DNA of 64,000 nt from Burkholderiaceae bacterium. Lineage in GTDB: Bacteria; Pseudomonadota; Gammaproteobacteria; Burkholderiales; Burkholderiaceae_B. Every line of letters begins with the position of its first letter. Position 1 is the stretch's first letter. Shown in pieces: positions 48,808 through 57,941 of this stretch. The notes under the pieces were generated by a model. The model saw only the letters and a list, made by a program, of their open reading frames with translations, was not told the DNA's origin and searched no databases. Position numbers and translations under genes: made by a program. Location of the stretch: contig JAMNXR010000010.1 of assembly GCA_023653055.1 (NCBI GenBank), forward strand, positions 1-64,000. Reading direction: 5' to 3'.

Positions 48808-48881
48808 CTGGGGAGGAAGGATTCGAACCTTCGCATGCCGGAATCAAAATCCGGTGCCTTAACCAGCTTGGCGACTCCCCA
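48808..48881 (-). tRNA. tRNA-Gln (anticodon TTG)
   Basis: A complete cloverleaf on the minus strand. The acceptor arms TGGGGAG and CTCCCCA pair; the anticodon stem ACCGG/CCGGC-like brackets the loop TTTTGAT with TTG anticodon; the T-arm contains GGTTCGAATCC. The CCA end is not encoded. It starts just after the ispE stop, the conserved ispE-tRNA-Gln-prs order. Confidence 0.95.
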
Positions 48882-48882
48882 A

Positions 48883-49803
48883 CTAGCTTTCAATCCAATA
48901 CCGCATCGGGTGCTCTGTAAGGCTTTCACAAACCGTGAGGGCTTGTATTGGACTCACAGAACGATCTGCACCCACACTCGCAGTATCAGAAAAATCTATA
49001 CGTATTTTAGCGAGCATTTTCTGATTAGCCACTTCGGCCTGCTGAACACTCTGAAATCCAATAAAAAAACAGGACCCAGACCCGGTCATTCGCGCCTTGT
49101 AACCAGCTTGTTCAAGCCAGCCGAGCGTCTGACGGACAACCGGGAAGCGGTTTAAAACCACTGGTTGCAGATCGTTACGACCAAACCCCAAACGAGTGAT
49201 CGCCTGACGTCCAGAAAAGTCCACTATTTTGACTGTTTCGGTGTCTCTTGTCAAATCAGGGGCTTGAAAAATGCCTTGCGTCGGCACGGCTTGGGCGGGC
49301 TGGATCACCACAAAAGCCTGTGGGGACAGATCAACAGGCGTCAACTGCTCCCCCACGCCCTCGGCAAAGGCATTCTGCCCAGAGATAAAAACAGGCACGT
49401 CTGCCCCCAACTGCAGCCCAAGACGCATCAACTCCGCTCGGCTTAAGCCTGTTCGCCAAAGCCGGTTGAGCGCGATCAGTACAGTTGCCGCATCACTGGA
49501 GCCACCGCCGAGACCCGCCCCAGAAGGAATGCGTTTACGTACATGAAGCTGCGCGCCTAGTTTGGTGCCTGTGGACTGCTGTAGCAACCGTGCAGCACGC
49601 ACCACAAGATCTTGGTCGTGCGGGACGCCCACCATGTCAGTTTCCCGACAAATCTGGCCGTCCTCACGCGTATCAATATCTAAGTAATCTGCCAGACTGA
49701 TGAACTGAAAAACAGTCTGCAATAAATGGTAGCCGTCCGCACGTCGACCGACCACGTGCAAGAACAGGTTGAGCTTGGCAGGAGCAATCAGGTCATAGAG
49801 CAT
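48883..49803 (-). CDS. ispE: 4-diphosphocytidyl-2-C-methyl-D-erythritol kinase
   Basis: GHMP kinase of the MEP isoprenoid pathway. The 306-aa protein starts LIAPAKLNLFLHVVGRRADGYH and has the ATP loop RIPSGAGLGGGSSDAATVL near residue 90 and MTGSGSCFFIGF near residue 240. It ends 1 bp before tRNA-Gln. lolB lies 24 bp upstream on the same strand. Confidence 0.96.
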   Translation of the reverse strand: MLYDLIAPAKLNLFLHVVGRRADGYHLLQTVFQFISLADYLDIDTREDGQICRETDMVGVPHDQDLVVRAARLLQQSTGTKLGAQLHVRKRIPSGAGLGGGSSDAATVLIALNRLWRTGLSRAELMRLGLQLGADVPVFISGQNAFAEGVGEQLTPVDLSPQAFVVIQPAQAVPTQGIFQAPDLTRDTETVKIVDFSGRQAITRLGFGRNDLQPVVLNRFPVVRQTLGWLEQAGYKARMTGSGSCFFIGFQSVQQAEVANQKMLAKIRIDFSDTASVGADRSVSPIQALTVCESLTEHPMRYWIES

Positions 49804-49827
49804 GGTTATCCGTACAGCCTGACAGAC

Positions 49828-50406
49828 TCAGGGGGTATCTACGATCAAGCGGATCACAATTTGCTGGCTCGCCTCGTGACGCGACAGCACCAACAAACGG
49901 GGGCCTTGCGCATCAAACCGGGTCAATTCCACCGTCCACCCATTTTGCTCAAAGGCAACAATACGGCCCTGATCATCTCTCTTGACCTGCTGCATGCCAG
50001 GTAAAGCGGGCAAAGGCGCCCTCAACCACTGCCGAAGGTCTCGTACCGGAACGCGCTGTCCGATGGCGTTCTGCACCAATCCATCTGGGTCGGTCGCGCG
50101 CAAAACTTCGCCGTTAGGTTGGGTGAGAGTCGCCTGGTTTGGCTCAACGCTCACACGTGCCAAGATATTTCCAAAGGGATTACTTAAATCCAGTGTTAAG
50201 CGCCCGTTAGCATCACGCCAGGTGAATCCACCTTGGACGGCTTCAGGCGCTTGATTCGGGGCTTCGGCCCGCAAAGCAAAACGACCATACCGGACAAATT
50301 CGCCCCCCACCACCTGCTCAGAGGTCGTTGGGGTTTGGGTCGCACAGCCGGCCAGCACCAGCAAGAACACACTCAACAGTCCACCAAAAAATAACGGTCG
50401 ACTCAA
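49828..50406 (-). CDS. lolB: Outer-membrane lipoprotein insertion receptor LolB
   Basis: Receives lipoproteins from LolA and inserts them into the outer membrane. The 192-aa precursor has a lipobox VLAGC with the lipidated cysteine at residue 21. The mature part shows YGRFALRAEAPNQAPEAVQGGFTWRDANG, typical of LolB. Its ATG overlaps the upstream TPR gene by 4 bp. lolB next to ispE is a conserved arrangement. Confidence 0.93.
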   Translation of the reverse strand: MSRPLFFGGLLSVFLLVLAGCATQTPTTSEQVVGGEFVRYGRFALRAEAPNQAPEAVQGGFTWRDANGRLTLDLSNPFGNILARVSVEPNQATLTQPNGEVLRATDPDGLVQNAIGQRVPVRDLRQWLRAPLPALPGMQQVKRDDQGRIVAFEQNGWTVELTRFDAQGPRLLVLSRHEASQQIVIRLIVDTP

Positions 50407-52241
50407 GGCTTCACTCCGAAACGCTTTAAGGTTTCTAGTAAGGTGGTATTGGTGGGCTCTTTAGCCATTCCTTCTTGCCACACTTTACGGGCCTCACTCT
50501 GCTGACCCATCTTCCAGAGGGCTTCGCCCAGATGGGCTGAAATTTCTGCGTCCGGACGTTTTTCGTAGGCGCGTTGCAGGTACTCAACGGCTTCTTTGTA
50601 CTGCCCCATTCGGTATTTGACCCATCCCATGCTGTCTAAGATGAAAGGATCTTGGGGTGATATTTCCAGGGCTCGCGTGATCAGGGCTAACGCTTCGGGT
50701 AGCCGTCGATTACGATCAGCGAGGGAATAGCCCAAAGCATTGTGTGCATGTGCGTGACCTGGATCTAGCACCATCACCTGTCGCAACAGCCTCTCAGCTT
50801 CGCGTAGCTGGTCGGCACGCTCATGCAACATCGCAAGCTCATATTTGACATTGACCGTATCTGGCATTCTCTGATCAAGCGCCTGCATCCGCTTAATGGC
50901 TTCTGAGAGTCGGTTGGCATCACGCAAGATCTGGGCACCTGCTGAAGCGCCCATCATGAGCTCTTCATCGGTTTGCGCATTTGCGGAGTCAATCAGCGCA
51001 AGCGCCTCGTCAACACGCTTTTGTTTGGCGCGAATAATGGCCTGCCGAATGCGCGAGGTGTAGCGCAAAGAGGGATCGTCAACTTTGGCGAGCAAACTCA
51101 CAGCCTCATCGAGCTGTCCTTGCTCCTCAGCGATTTTTGACAAGAGCTGATAGGCTTCCGCCAACGCGGCCGGGGCATCTGTCGCACCGGCGGCGGCAGA
51201 GGCCTTCAGACGTTGTGCCTGAACCGCAACATACTGGTCTAGAAAGCCCCTTGCCTGCTCAAGCCGCTTGGCACGATAGGACACTTGGGCCTGCATAAAC
51301 AACAGGTCGAAGTCTTCGGGGGTGCGCGAGGCCATCGACTTAAGCTCTGCCATCGCCGCATCAAACTGCCCGCGGTCAGCAAGGTGGCTCGCCAAAATAA
51401 CGCGCAAGCGACGTGCATTCGGTTGCAAGGCTGCAAATTCGTTTGCATCACGCAGCGCGCGCTCTGGATCGACGTTCAAACCATACTCAAACACACGCAT
51501 TGCCGCATCTTCGGAACGAGGCGCGGCGGCAAGCGCCAAACGAGACTCTTCGAGGGCGCGCGGATGGTCACCTGCTGCGCGTGCCATATCAGCCAGCGCC
51601 ATATGCCCTGCCGCCAAGTGGCGCGCATTGCTATCGTTTATTGCTGTACTCAAAATCCTTAATGCCGCTTGCTTATCGGGCATTCTGCTTAGCACCGCAA
51701 AAGCCTGTCCAATGGCGGCAGACTTGTCGGTGGCCGTATCGATTTGTTTACGTAGCGCTGCCGCTAAGCCACTGGTTTGACCAGAAGCAGCCGCGAGTGC
51801 CATCTCAGTGGAAGACGCCTCTTGATCATCTGGCATGAGACGCAGCCAAACTCTTGAAGCATCAAGGGCACCAGGCAAATTACCGCCGGCAAGATAAAAC
51901 TCAAGGGCGCGGCGTGCCAAACGATAGTCGCCCAACTCTCGACTCAACTCCAACATGGTCTTGCCAGCAGGCAAAAAAGTGCCGCGCTGTGCAGAAATTT
52001 CGGACGCCAGAATGCGAAAGAGAATCGTAGAGGTGAGCGTGACTTCGGGGAGCTGGCCCGCGCGCAGACGAATATTTTCTGACTCAGGCTGTCTGGGCTT
52101 GATTTGGAGCGGCGCGCTTTGCCCGAACCCTTTTGAGGGGCTGGACTGCGCATACGCACCGATTGCCCACAACAAAGAAACGCCCCCAATTAAGGTAGCG
52201 GCAGACACTTGAGAGAGAATGGATTTGAACAGCAACTTCAC
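50403..52241 (-). CDS. Large TPR-repeat protein upstream of lolB
   Basis: A 612-aa protein with an N-terminal signal peptide or membrane anchor (hydrophobic to about residue 31, ending AYAQ) followed by TPR repeats over nearly its whole length. Clear units include NALGYSLADRNRRLPEALALITRALEISP and DSMGWVKYRMGQYKEAVEYLQRAYEKRP. The position before lolB-ispE is usual in betaproteobacteria. Likely a periplasmic or outer-membrane assembly scaffold; no specific role can be assigned. Confidence 0.85.
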   Translation of the reverse strand: MKLLFKSILSQVSAATLIGGVSLLWAIGAYAQSSPSKGFGQSAPLQIKPRQPESENIRLRAGQLPEVTLTSTILFRILASEISAQRGTFLPAGKTMLELSRELGDYRLARRALEFYLAGGNLPGALDASRVWLRLMPDDQEASSTEMALAAASGQTSGLAAALRKQIDTATDKSAAIGQAFAVLSRMPDKQAALRILSTAINDSNARHLAAGHMALADMARAAGDHPRALEESRLALAAAPRSEDAAMRVFEYGLNVDPERALRDANEFAALQPNARRLRVILASHLADRGQFDAAMAELKSMASRTPEDFDLLFMQAQVSYRAKRLEQARGFLDQYVAVQAQRLKASAAAGATDAPAALAEAYQLLSKIAEEQGQLDEAVSLLAKVDDPSLRYTSRIRQAIIRAKQKRVDEALALIDSANAQTDEELMMGASAGAQILRDANRLSEAIKRMQALDQRMPDTVNVKYELAMLHERADQLREAERLLRQVMVLDPGHAHAHNALGYSLADRNRRLPEALALITRALEISPQDPFILDSMGWVKYRMGQYKEAVEYLQRAYEKRPDAEISAHLGEALWKMGQQSEARKVWQEGMAKEPTNTTLLETLKRFGVKP

Positions 52242-52302
52242 TCGACCCGCCTAGTTGATGGCACAATCTACAAAACCAGTGAACGGATGTTAGCACTCAG
52301 CC

Positions 52303-53130
52303 ATGCCAGAACTACCAGAAGTCGAGACAACTCGCCGAGGAATTGACGCCGTTGCAACAGGTTACACGCTCAGAAAGCTGATCGTGCACGAATCTCGTAT
52401 GCGTTGGCCCATCCCCGCGGACATGCCAAATCTGGTTGCGGATCAGGTTGTACGGGCCTGTCGCAGGCGCGGCAAATACCTCTTGATCGAGTTTGACAGC
52501 GGCACCCAGCTGATCCATTTGGGCATGTCAGGCTCTTTGCGCAGCGTTCTCAATGGCGAGCTCCTCAGAAAACACGATCATGTGGAATGACAGTTTGACC
52601 ATGTCACCCTGCGCCTACATGACCCGCGTCGATTTGGCTCTGTTTTATGGCACCCAAAAGCATTAGGGCCTGTCGAAAACCATCCATTGCTCAACAAATT
52701 GGGGATCGAACCCTTTGACCCGCAGTTCGACGCAAACTGGCTTAAAAAAGGACTGGCAGGCCGCAAAGTCTCCATCAAGCAAGCGCTTTTAGCCGGAGAC
52801 GTTGTCGTCGGCGCAGGCAATATCTATGCCTCTGAAAGTTTATTTCGTGCCCGCATCCATCCCAAAACCCAAGCCACCAGAGTGTCACTGGCGCGCTGCG
52901 AACGTCTTGTCGCATCGCTCCAACAGACCTTGACCGATGCCTTGGAATCCGGAGGCAGCACGCTGCGTGACTATGTCAACGCCACGGGCGAGGCCGGAGC
53001 GTATTTCACCCTGCATGCCGCGGTCTACGAGAGAGAGGGCGAGCCTTGCAAAGTCTGCGCCACTCCCATTAAACGTATTGTCCAAGGGCAGCGCGCCACG
53101 TACTTTTGCCCAAGCTGCCAAAAAGTTTAA
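52303..53130 (+). pseudogene. mutM: Formamidopyrimidine-DNA glycosylase interrupted by one in-frame TGA
   Basis: Fpg/MutM removes 8-oxoguanine from DNA. The reading frame is full-length (275 codons) except for TGA at 52588-52590 (codon 96). Before it stand the catalytic PELPEVE N-terminus and HLGMSGSLR. After it, in the same frame, are [12 protein letters not shown], the H2TH/DNA-binding [20 protein letters not shown] and an intact zinc finger CKVC-x16-CPSC. The surrounding sequence reads KHDHVE[13 protein letters not shown], where a hydrophobic residue (probably Trp, TGG) is expected. It may be a true nonsense mutation, a read error, or read-through. Confidence 0.88.
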
Positions 53131-53173
53131 GCGCCTGGCTTCAGTAAGCGGCGACGTCAGTCCGACCCGAGCG

Positions 53174-54589
53174 TTACGTCTGCAGAACCTTTCCAGGATT
53201 CATCAGACCCTCTGGATCAAGCGCCTGTTTGATTTGTTTCATCAGCTGCAACTCAAGCGGGCTCTTGTAGCGCGTGAGTTCGTCACGCTTGAGCTGACCG
53301 ACACCATGTTCTGCACTAATTGAACCCGCATGTGCATGCACGCTGTCGTGCACCAACTGATATACGTCGTACTGGGTCGCAAGCAGCTCCTGCTCGGTCT
53401 GATTGGGTGCCCGCGCCACGTTGTAATGCAGATTGCCATCGCCCAGATGACCGAACACAATGTGCTGAATCCCTGGAAACTTAGCTTGCAATGCCGCATT
53501 AGTTGTTTGGACAAAGGTCCCGATCAGAGAAATCGGAATCGAAACATCGTGCTTAATACTTTTGCCAAGCTCCGCCTCGGCCAGGGGGATGCTTTCCCTG
53601 AGGTGCCAGATCGCCTTGCTCTGGGCGATATTTTCAGCAATGGCGGCATCCACCACTAAACCGTCCTCAATCGCTGCACCTAATACCGCCTCGAAACGCG
53701 CTTGCGCATGCTCGGCGCTTTCGCTGTCAGACAACTCGAGAATGGCAAACCAAGGTGCCTCTGCGGAAGGGCCCTCAAAAGGCAAACGTTGCTGTGGAAA
53801 GAGGCGAACGACAGCTTTGAGGGCTGAGCCCATCATCACCTCGAAACCGGTCAGTGACGCACCGAAACCAGCACGCGCCCGAGAAAGCATGGCAATAGCA
53901 TCCTCAAGAGAAGTCAGTGCCAGCATCGCAATTCGCTGCGCAACCGGTACAGGATAGAGCTTCATGGTGGCGGCGGTAATAATGCCTAGCGTACCTTCAC
54001 TACCAATATAGAGATCGCGCAAGTCGTAACCGGTGTTGTCCTTGCGCAGACCACGCAAACCATGCCAGATATCGCCTTGGGGCGTGACCACTTCAAGGCC
54101 CAGTGCGAGTTCGCGTGTATTACCGTAACGCAACACCTGCGTACCACCCGCATTTGTGGACAAGTTTCCACCAATGGTGCAACTGCCTTCAGCGGCAAGA
54201 CTGAGCGGAAACAAGCGACCTGCTGCGCGCGCCGCCTCTTGGACGGCTTGGAGGATACATCCTGCCTCGACAGTAATCGTGTCGTTGTCGGTGTCGATCG
54301 CTCTGACGCGATTCAAGCGTGCTAGGCAAACCACTAGCGCTAAGCCCGAGGTATCAGGGGTCGCGCCTCCGCACATGCCCGTATTACCACCCGAAGGAAC
54401 CATCGGAATTTTGTGGTCCGCACACAATCGCACCACGGCAGCGACCTCTTCGGTATTACCGGGCCTGACCACCGCTAACGCCTCTCCCCTGTAACGGCCT
54501 CGCCAATCAATCAGGTAAGGCGTCATGGCCTCGCCGGTCAACACTTGTGTCGGACCCACGATCTGCTCTAGTTGTTTCAACGCGCTCAT
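53174..54589 (-). CDS. FAD-linked oxidase (GlcD / D-lactate or D-2-hydroxyglutarate dehydrogenase type)
   Basis: A 471-aa flavoprotein. The FAD-binding PCMH domain has VPSGGNTGMCGGATPD near residue 62, EGSCTIGGNLSTNAGGTQVLRYGNTRELALGLEVV near 135 and YIGSEGTLGIITAATMKLYP near 195. The C-terminal domain has VFGHLGDGNLHYNVARA and SISAEHGVGQLKRD, with metal-binding His/Glu. It oxidises a D-2-hydroxyacid; the substrate is uncertain. Convergent with mutM. Confidence 0.9.
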   Translation of the reverse strand: MSALKQLEQIVGPTQVLTGEAMTPYLIDWRGRYRGEALAVVRPGNTEEVAAVVRLCADHKIPMVPSGGNTGMCGGATPDTSGLALVVCLARLNRVRAIDTDNDTITVEAGCILQAVQEAARAAGRLFPLSLAAEGSCTIGGNLSTNAGGTQVLRYGNTRELALGLEVVTPQGDIWHGLRGLRKDNTGYDLRDLYIGSEGTLGIITAATMKLYPVPVAQRIAMLALTSLEDAIAMLSRARAGFGASLTGFEVMMGSALKAVVRLFPQQRLPFEGPSAEAPWFAILELSDSESAEHAQARFEAVLGAAIEDGLVVDAAIAENIAQSKAIWHLRESIPLAEAELGKSIKHDVSIPISLIGTFVQTTNAALQAKFPGIQHIVFGHLGDGNLHYNVARAPNQTEQELLATQYDVYQLVHDSVHAHAGSISAEHGVGQLKRDELTRYKSPLELQLMKQIKQALDPEGLMNPGKVLQT

Positions 54590-54700
54590 TCGGCTCTCTT
54601 TAATATGGTCGGTTAGGCTGATTTATTTATCCCAAATTGTAGGGCAGTTCAATCGGCGATAATATGGATCTGGTTGTCTTTTGATTTTGGAGCCTTTTAC

Positions 54701-56089
54701 GTGTCTGCCCAATCTAATTTTCCCTACGCCGCCTTTAAAGCCTACGACATTCGGGGAGTGGTACCGACCGCGCTCAATGCCGATTTTGCGCGACAACTCG
54801 GTTTAGGGCTGGCAGCACGCGCCCACGCCTGTGGTGTGACAACCATGGTGGTGGGTCGCGATGGCAGATTGAGTAGCCCAGAATTAGCGGGCGCACTGCA
54901 ATTAGGGATGCGCCAGGGCGGCATCCACACGATCGATGTCGGCGAGGTACCCACACCACTGGTTTATTTTGCAGCCTATACGCTCAAAACAGGTTCTGGC
55001 GTCGCGGTCACAGGCAGTCATAATCCGCCCGAGTACAACGGGTTCAAAATGATGATGGGGGGTCAGACGCTTCACGGTGACGCGATTCTCGGGTTACGAG
55101 ACGAAGTTGCTGCGGGTCCCGCCACCGTCGCCACACAAGGCACGGCTTCGACTGTTGATATTTTGACGCCCTACTTAGCGCGTGTGCTCGGTGACATCAA
55201 ACTCAGTCGTCCGATGAAAATCGCGATCGACTGCGGTAATGGCGTGGCCGCCGCGGTGGCACCCGCCCTCTTTCGTGGCCTGGGTTGCGAAGTCACCGAG
55301 TTGTTTTGTACGGTTGACGGCACGTTCCCTAATCACCACCCTGATCCGGCCGACCCACATAACCTTGAAGACTTGATCCGTTGCGTGCAAACGACTGACT
55401 GTGAAATTGGCTTGGCTTTTGATGGCGATGGCGACCGACTCGGCGTGGTGACAAAGTCAGGCCAAATCATCTGGCCTGACCGTCAATTAATTTTGTACGC
55501 ACGCGATGTCCTGCAGCGCTGCCCTGGCGAAACCATTATTTATGACGTCAAGTGCAGCCGACACGTGGCCGAACAAGTTCGCGCCGCTGGGGGTGTACCT
55601 CTGATGTGGCAAACAGGTCACTCCTTAATCAAAGCAAAACTAGCAGAGACCGGCGCGCCCCTGGCTGGCGAAATGAGCGGCCACGTTTTCTTTAAAGAGC
55701 GCTGGTTCGGTTTTGATGACGGTTTGTATACCGGTGCACGCCTGCTCGAGATTCTCTCAAGAGACGCTGACCCCTCAGCCGTACTCGAAGCCCTGCCCCA
55801 AGGCGTCTCCACCCCAGAGCTCAAGCTTGAAATGCGCGAAGGCGAGCCGCACGCTTTGATCAAACGTCTACAAGACGAAGGCGTGTTCACGGGTGCGGCA
55901 GAAATTTTCAAAATTGATGGTTTACGTGCGGATTACACAGACGGGTTCGGCTTAGCACGCGCATCCAACACCACACCGGTTGTCGTCCTGCGTTTTGAGG
56001 GCGATACCCCTGAAGCGCTGGAGCGCATCAAAGCCGTATTCCGTGCGCAACTGTTAGCGCTTGCCCCCACGGCGCAATTGCCGTTTTAA
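54701..56089 (+). CDS. Phosphomannomutase/phosphoglucomutase
   Basis: An alpha-D-phosphohexomutase (AlgC/ManB type) that interconverts hexose 1- and 6-phosphates for polysaccharide and LPS precursors. It has FKAYDIRGVVP near residue 12, the phosphoserine loop VTGSHNPPEYNG near residue 105, the metal loop FDGDGDRLG near 240 and GEMSGHVFFKERWFGFDDG near 325. GTG at 54701 is chosen because GGAG (54688-54691) is well placed; a TTG at 54674 would add nine residues. 462 aa. pgi follows after 43 bp. Confidence 0.92.
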   Translation: MSAQSNFPYAAFKAYDIRGVVPTALNADFARQLGLGLAARAHACGVTTMVVGRDGRLSSPELAGALQLGMRQGGIHTIDVGEVPTPLVYFAAYTLKTGSGVAVTGSHNPPEYNGFKMMMGGQTLHGDAILGLRDEVAAGPATVATQGTASTVDILTPYLARVLGDIKLSRPMKIAIDCGNGVAAAVAPALFRGLGCEVTELFCTVDGTFPNHHPDPADPHNLEDLIRCVQTTDCEIGLAFDGDGDRLGVVTKSGQIIWPDRQLILYARDVLQRCPGETIIYDVKCSRHVAEQVRAAGGVPLMWQTGHSLIKAKLAETGAPLAGEMSGHVFFKERWFGFDDGLYTGARLLEILSRDADPSAVLEALPQGVSTPELKLEMREGEPHALIKRLQDEGVFTGAAEIFKIDGLRADYTDGFGLARASNTTPVVVLRFEGDTPEALERIKAVFRAQLLALAPTAQLPF

Positions 56090-56132
56090 TTTCACGCTGC
56101 ATGTCGGCGTTTCTTTCTCTACACTGAGCCCT

Positions 56133-57698
56133 ATGTCTTCTCTGTCGAACAGCCCTGCCTGGAAGCAGTTTTCGCAAGCCGTGCTGAGCAGCCCCTTAAA
56201 GCCTGACGCGCTACGCATCATTTCAGCGGCAGACCTTTCGATCGACCTGACGACACAGCGAAATTCTGTGGCGCTCACGGAAGCATCGCGCGCATTGCTT
56301 GCGCAACAGGGGTTCGAGCAGTACCGTCGCGACTTGTTTGAAGGCGCCGCCATTAACTGGACGGAAAACCGTGCCGCCTGGCATACCGCCTTGCGCGCAC
56401 CAGTACCTCCCGCGCCCGTCAATGAGGCGGTGCAAACTGAGCGAAACCGCTTGGCCAAATTTGTGGAGGAGGTCAATGCCCGCAACCAGTATCGCAACGT
56501 CGTGCATCTGGGCATTGGGGGTAGCGACTGGGGACCTCGTCTTGCGTTCGACTCACTTGCCGGTGCCGGCACTCGGCGTAATTTGAGATTTGCCTCAAAC
56601 GTGGATGCGCACGCCATTACAGCGGCACTCGAAGGGCTCGACGCGCACGACACGCTTGTGATCATTTCATCCAAGTCGTTCACCACGACTGAATCGCTGG
56701 CGAATGCGGCCTGTGCAATGGACTGGCTACGCGCCAATGGCGTGACCTATCCGCTTGATCATTTTGCGGCCGTCACGGCCAATCCAAAGGCCGCGCGCGA
56801 CTTCGGCATTAGCGACGACCGGATTTTTCAATTTTGGGATTGGGTCGGCGGTCGCTACTCGCTTTGGTCTTCGATTGGACTGCCTATTGCCCTCGGTCTT
56901 GGCATTGACGCGCTGAATGATATGCGCGCGGGCGCCGCTGCGATGGATGCGCATTTTCTGACCGCCCCTTTCGAACAAAACGCTCCCGTTCAAATGGCAT
57001 TGAGTGGTGTGGCAAACCGCAGCGTATTAGGCTACGGCTCTTTTGCGCTATGTCCATACGATGCACGCCTTGGCAACCTCGTGCCTTGGTTACAACAACT
57101 CGAAATGGAGTCACTCGGAAAGGCTACGTTGCGTGACGGCTCTGCCCTGGATGTGCCAAGTAGCCCGGTGGTGTGGGGCATGCCAGGCACGGATAGTCAA
57201 CACACGTTTTTTCAATGGTTGCACCAAGATGGCAAAGGTGCGCCGGTCGACTTTATTTTGTGCGCCATCCCCGATCACCGCCATACACGCCATCACAGAC
57301 TGCTGATTGCAAACTGCCTGGCACAACGTGCAGCCTTACTCGAAGGCAAGTCTTTCGAACAGTCGCTCAAAGAAGTCAGCAAAACCGAAAAAGATCCTGA
57401 AAAAGCCGCCCTGCTCGCGCGGCATCATGTGCACCCAGGTGGTCGTCCGTCCACGTTGATTGTGTTGCCCAAGCTCGAAGCCCGACAACTCGGTGCCTTA
57501 CTCGCCCTTTACGAGCACAAGGTCTTTACCGAAGGGGTGCTGTGGGGCATCAATCCCTTTGATCAGTGGGGCGTTGAGTTTGGCAAGCGCTTAGCAGGCG
57601 ACATCGAGCGAAGACTCGACGCGCTGGGGAGCGACCCCGCTGTCAGTCCCTACGACCCGTCTACGGCCTATTGGGTACGCAAACTCGCAAGTAGTTAG
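56133..57698 (+). CDS. pgi: Glucose-6-phosphate isomerase
   Basis: Interconverts glucose 6-phosphate and fructose 6-phosphate. The 521-aa protein shows VVHLGIGGSDWGPRLAF near residue 125, SSKSFTTTESL near 180 and the C-terminal signature YEHKVFTEGVLWGINPFDQWGVEFGK. The ATG at 56133 gives the family N-terminus; the longer frame overlaps the mutase gene. It probably forms an operon with the phosphohexomutase. Confidence 0.95.
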   Translation: MSSLSNSPAWKQFSQAVLSSPLKPDALRIISAADLSIDLTTQRNSVALTEASRALLAQQGFEQYRRDLFEGAAINWTENRAAWHTALRAPVPPAPVNEAVQTERNRLAKFVEEVNARNQYRNVVHLGIGGSDWGPRLAFDSLAGAGTRRNLRFASNVDAHAITAALEGLDAHDTLVIISSKSFTTTESLANAACAMDWLRANGVTYPLDHFAAVTANPKAARDFGISDDRIFQFWDWVGGRYSLWSSIGLPIALGLGIDALNDMRAGAAAMDAHFLTAPFEQNAPVQMALSGVANRSVLGYGSFALCPYDARLGNLVPWLQQLEMESLGKATLRDGSALDVPSSPVVWGMPGTDSQHTFFQWLHQDGKGAPVDFILCAIPDHRHTRHHRLLIANCLAQRAALLEGKSFEQSLKEVSKTEKDPEKAALLARHHVHPGGRPSTLIVLPKLEARQLGALLALYEHKVFTEGVLWGINPFDQWGVEFGKRLAGDIERRLDALGSDPAVSPYDPSTAYWVRKLASS

Positions 57699-57719
57699 CG
57701 CAAAAAGAGTCATTCAGGT

Positions 57720-57752
57720 AAAAAAAAGCCCAAGACTTTACAGTCTTGGGCT
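57720..57752 (-). terminator. Intrinsic terminator on the minus strand downstream of pgi
   Basis: AGCCCAAGACT (57727-57737) pairs perfectly with AGTCTTGGGCT (57742-57752). The U-tract (seven to eight T) is on the minus strand, so it ends a leftward transcript, not pgi. The nearest leftward gene, coq7, ends 300 bp upstream, which suggests a separate small RNA (57720-57906). Confidence 0.9.
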
Positions 57753-57906
57753 AAATCCACCAAAGGAGGAGGGTGGAGGAGACAACTGTGGCAAGATCAG
57801 GAGGCTTTAAAAACAAAAAGCTTCAGTGGCAGAACTAATGTTGCGCTAGGGACCTTGTGGTAAACACTAGCACTTTAATTCAACACACTCATGACTGAAC
57901 TTCCAT
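57720..57906 (-). ncRNA. Candidate small RNA with anti-Shine-Dalgarno loop
   Basis: Minus-strand transcript predicted from promoter-like TTGCGC-17 bp-TAATAT (57941-57936 and 57918-57913) to the terminator at 57720. It contains a stem TCCACC/GGTGGA (57777-57772 with 57761-57756) whose 10-nt loop is CTCCTCCTTT. The loop includes CCTCCTTT, identical to the 16S rRNA 3'-end anti-SD core. A second CCTCCT lies at 57804-57799. C-rich exposed loops of this type are known in sRNAs that bind ribosome sites of target mRNAs. Not confirmed; the promoter is only a fair match. Confidence 0.55.
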
Positions 57907-57912
57907 AAACAA

Positions 57913-57941
57913 ATATTAGCTGAAAAGTTGGTGCAGCGCAA
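57913..57941 (-). promoter_or_regulatory. Candidate promoter of the small RNA
   Basis: On the minus strand TTGCGC (57941-57936) and TAATAT (57918-57913) are spaced by 17 bp. Both hexamers are imperfect. It would start a transcript of about 187 nt ending at the 57720 terminator. Confidence 0.35.

Noticed and set aside
48808-48881. tRNA-Gln as integration site of a mobile element
   Set aside because: The gene is flanked directly by ispE and prs in the ordinary order; no integrase or duplicated tRNA end is present.
52303-53130. Use of TGA as tryptophan codon genome-wide (alternative genetic code)
   Set aside because: Many genes here end in TGA at the expected place, such as proS, so TGA is a normal stop.
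57762-57804. Repeated GGAGG on the plus strand as ribosome-binding sites of small genes
   Set aside because: No start codon with a credible reading frame follows at the right spacing; the terminator orientation supports a minus-strand RNA.
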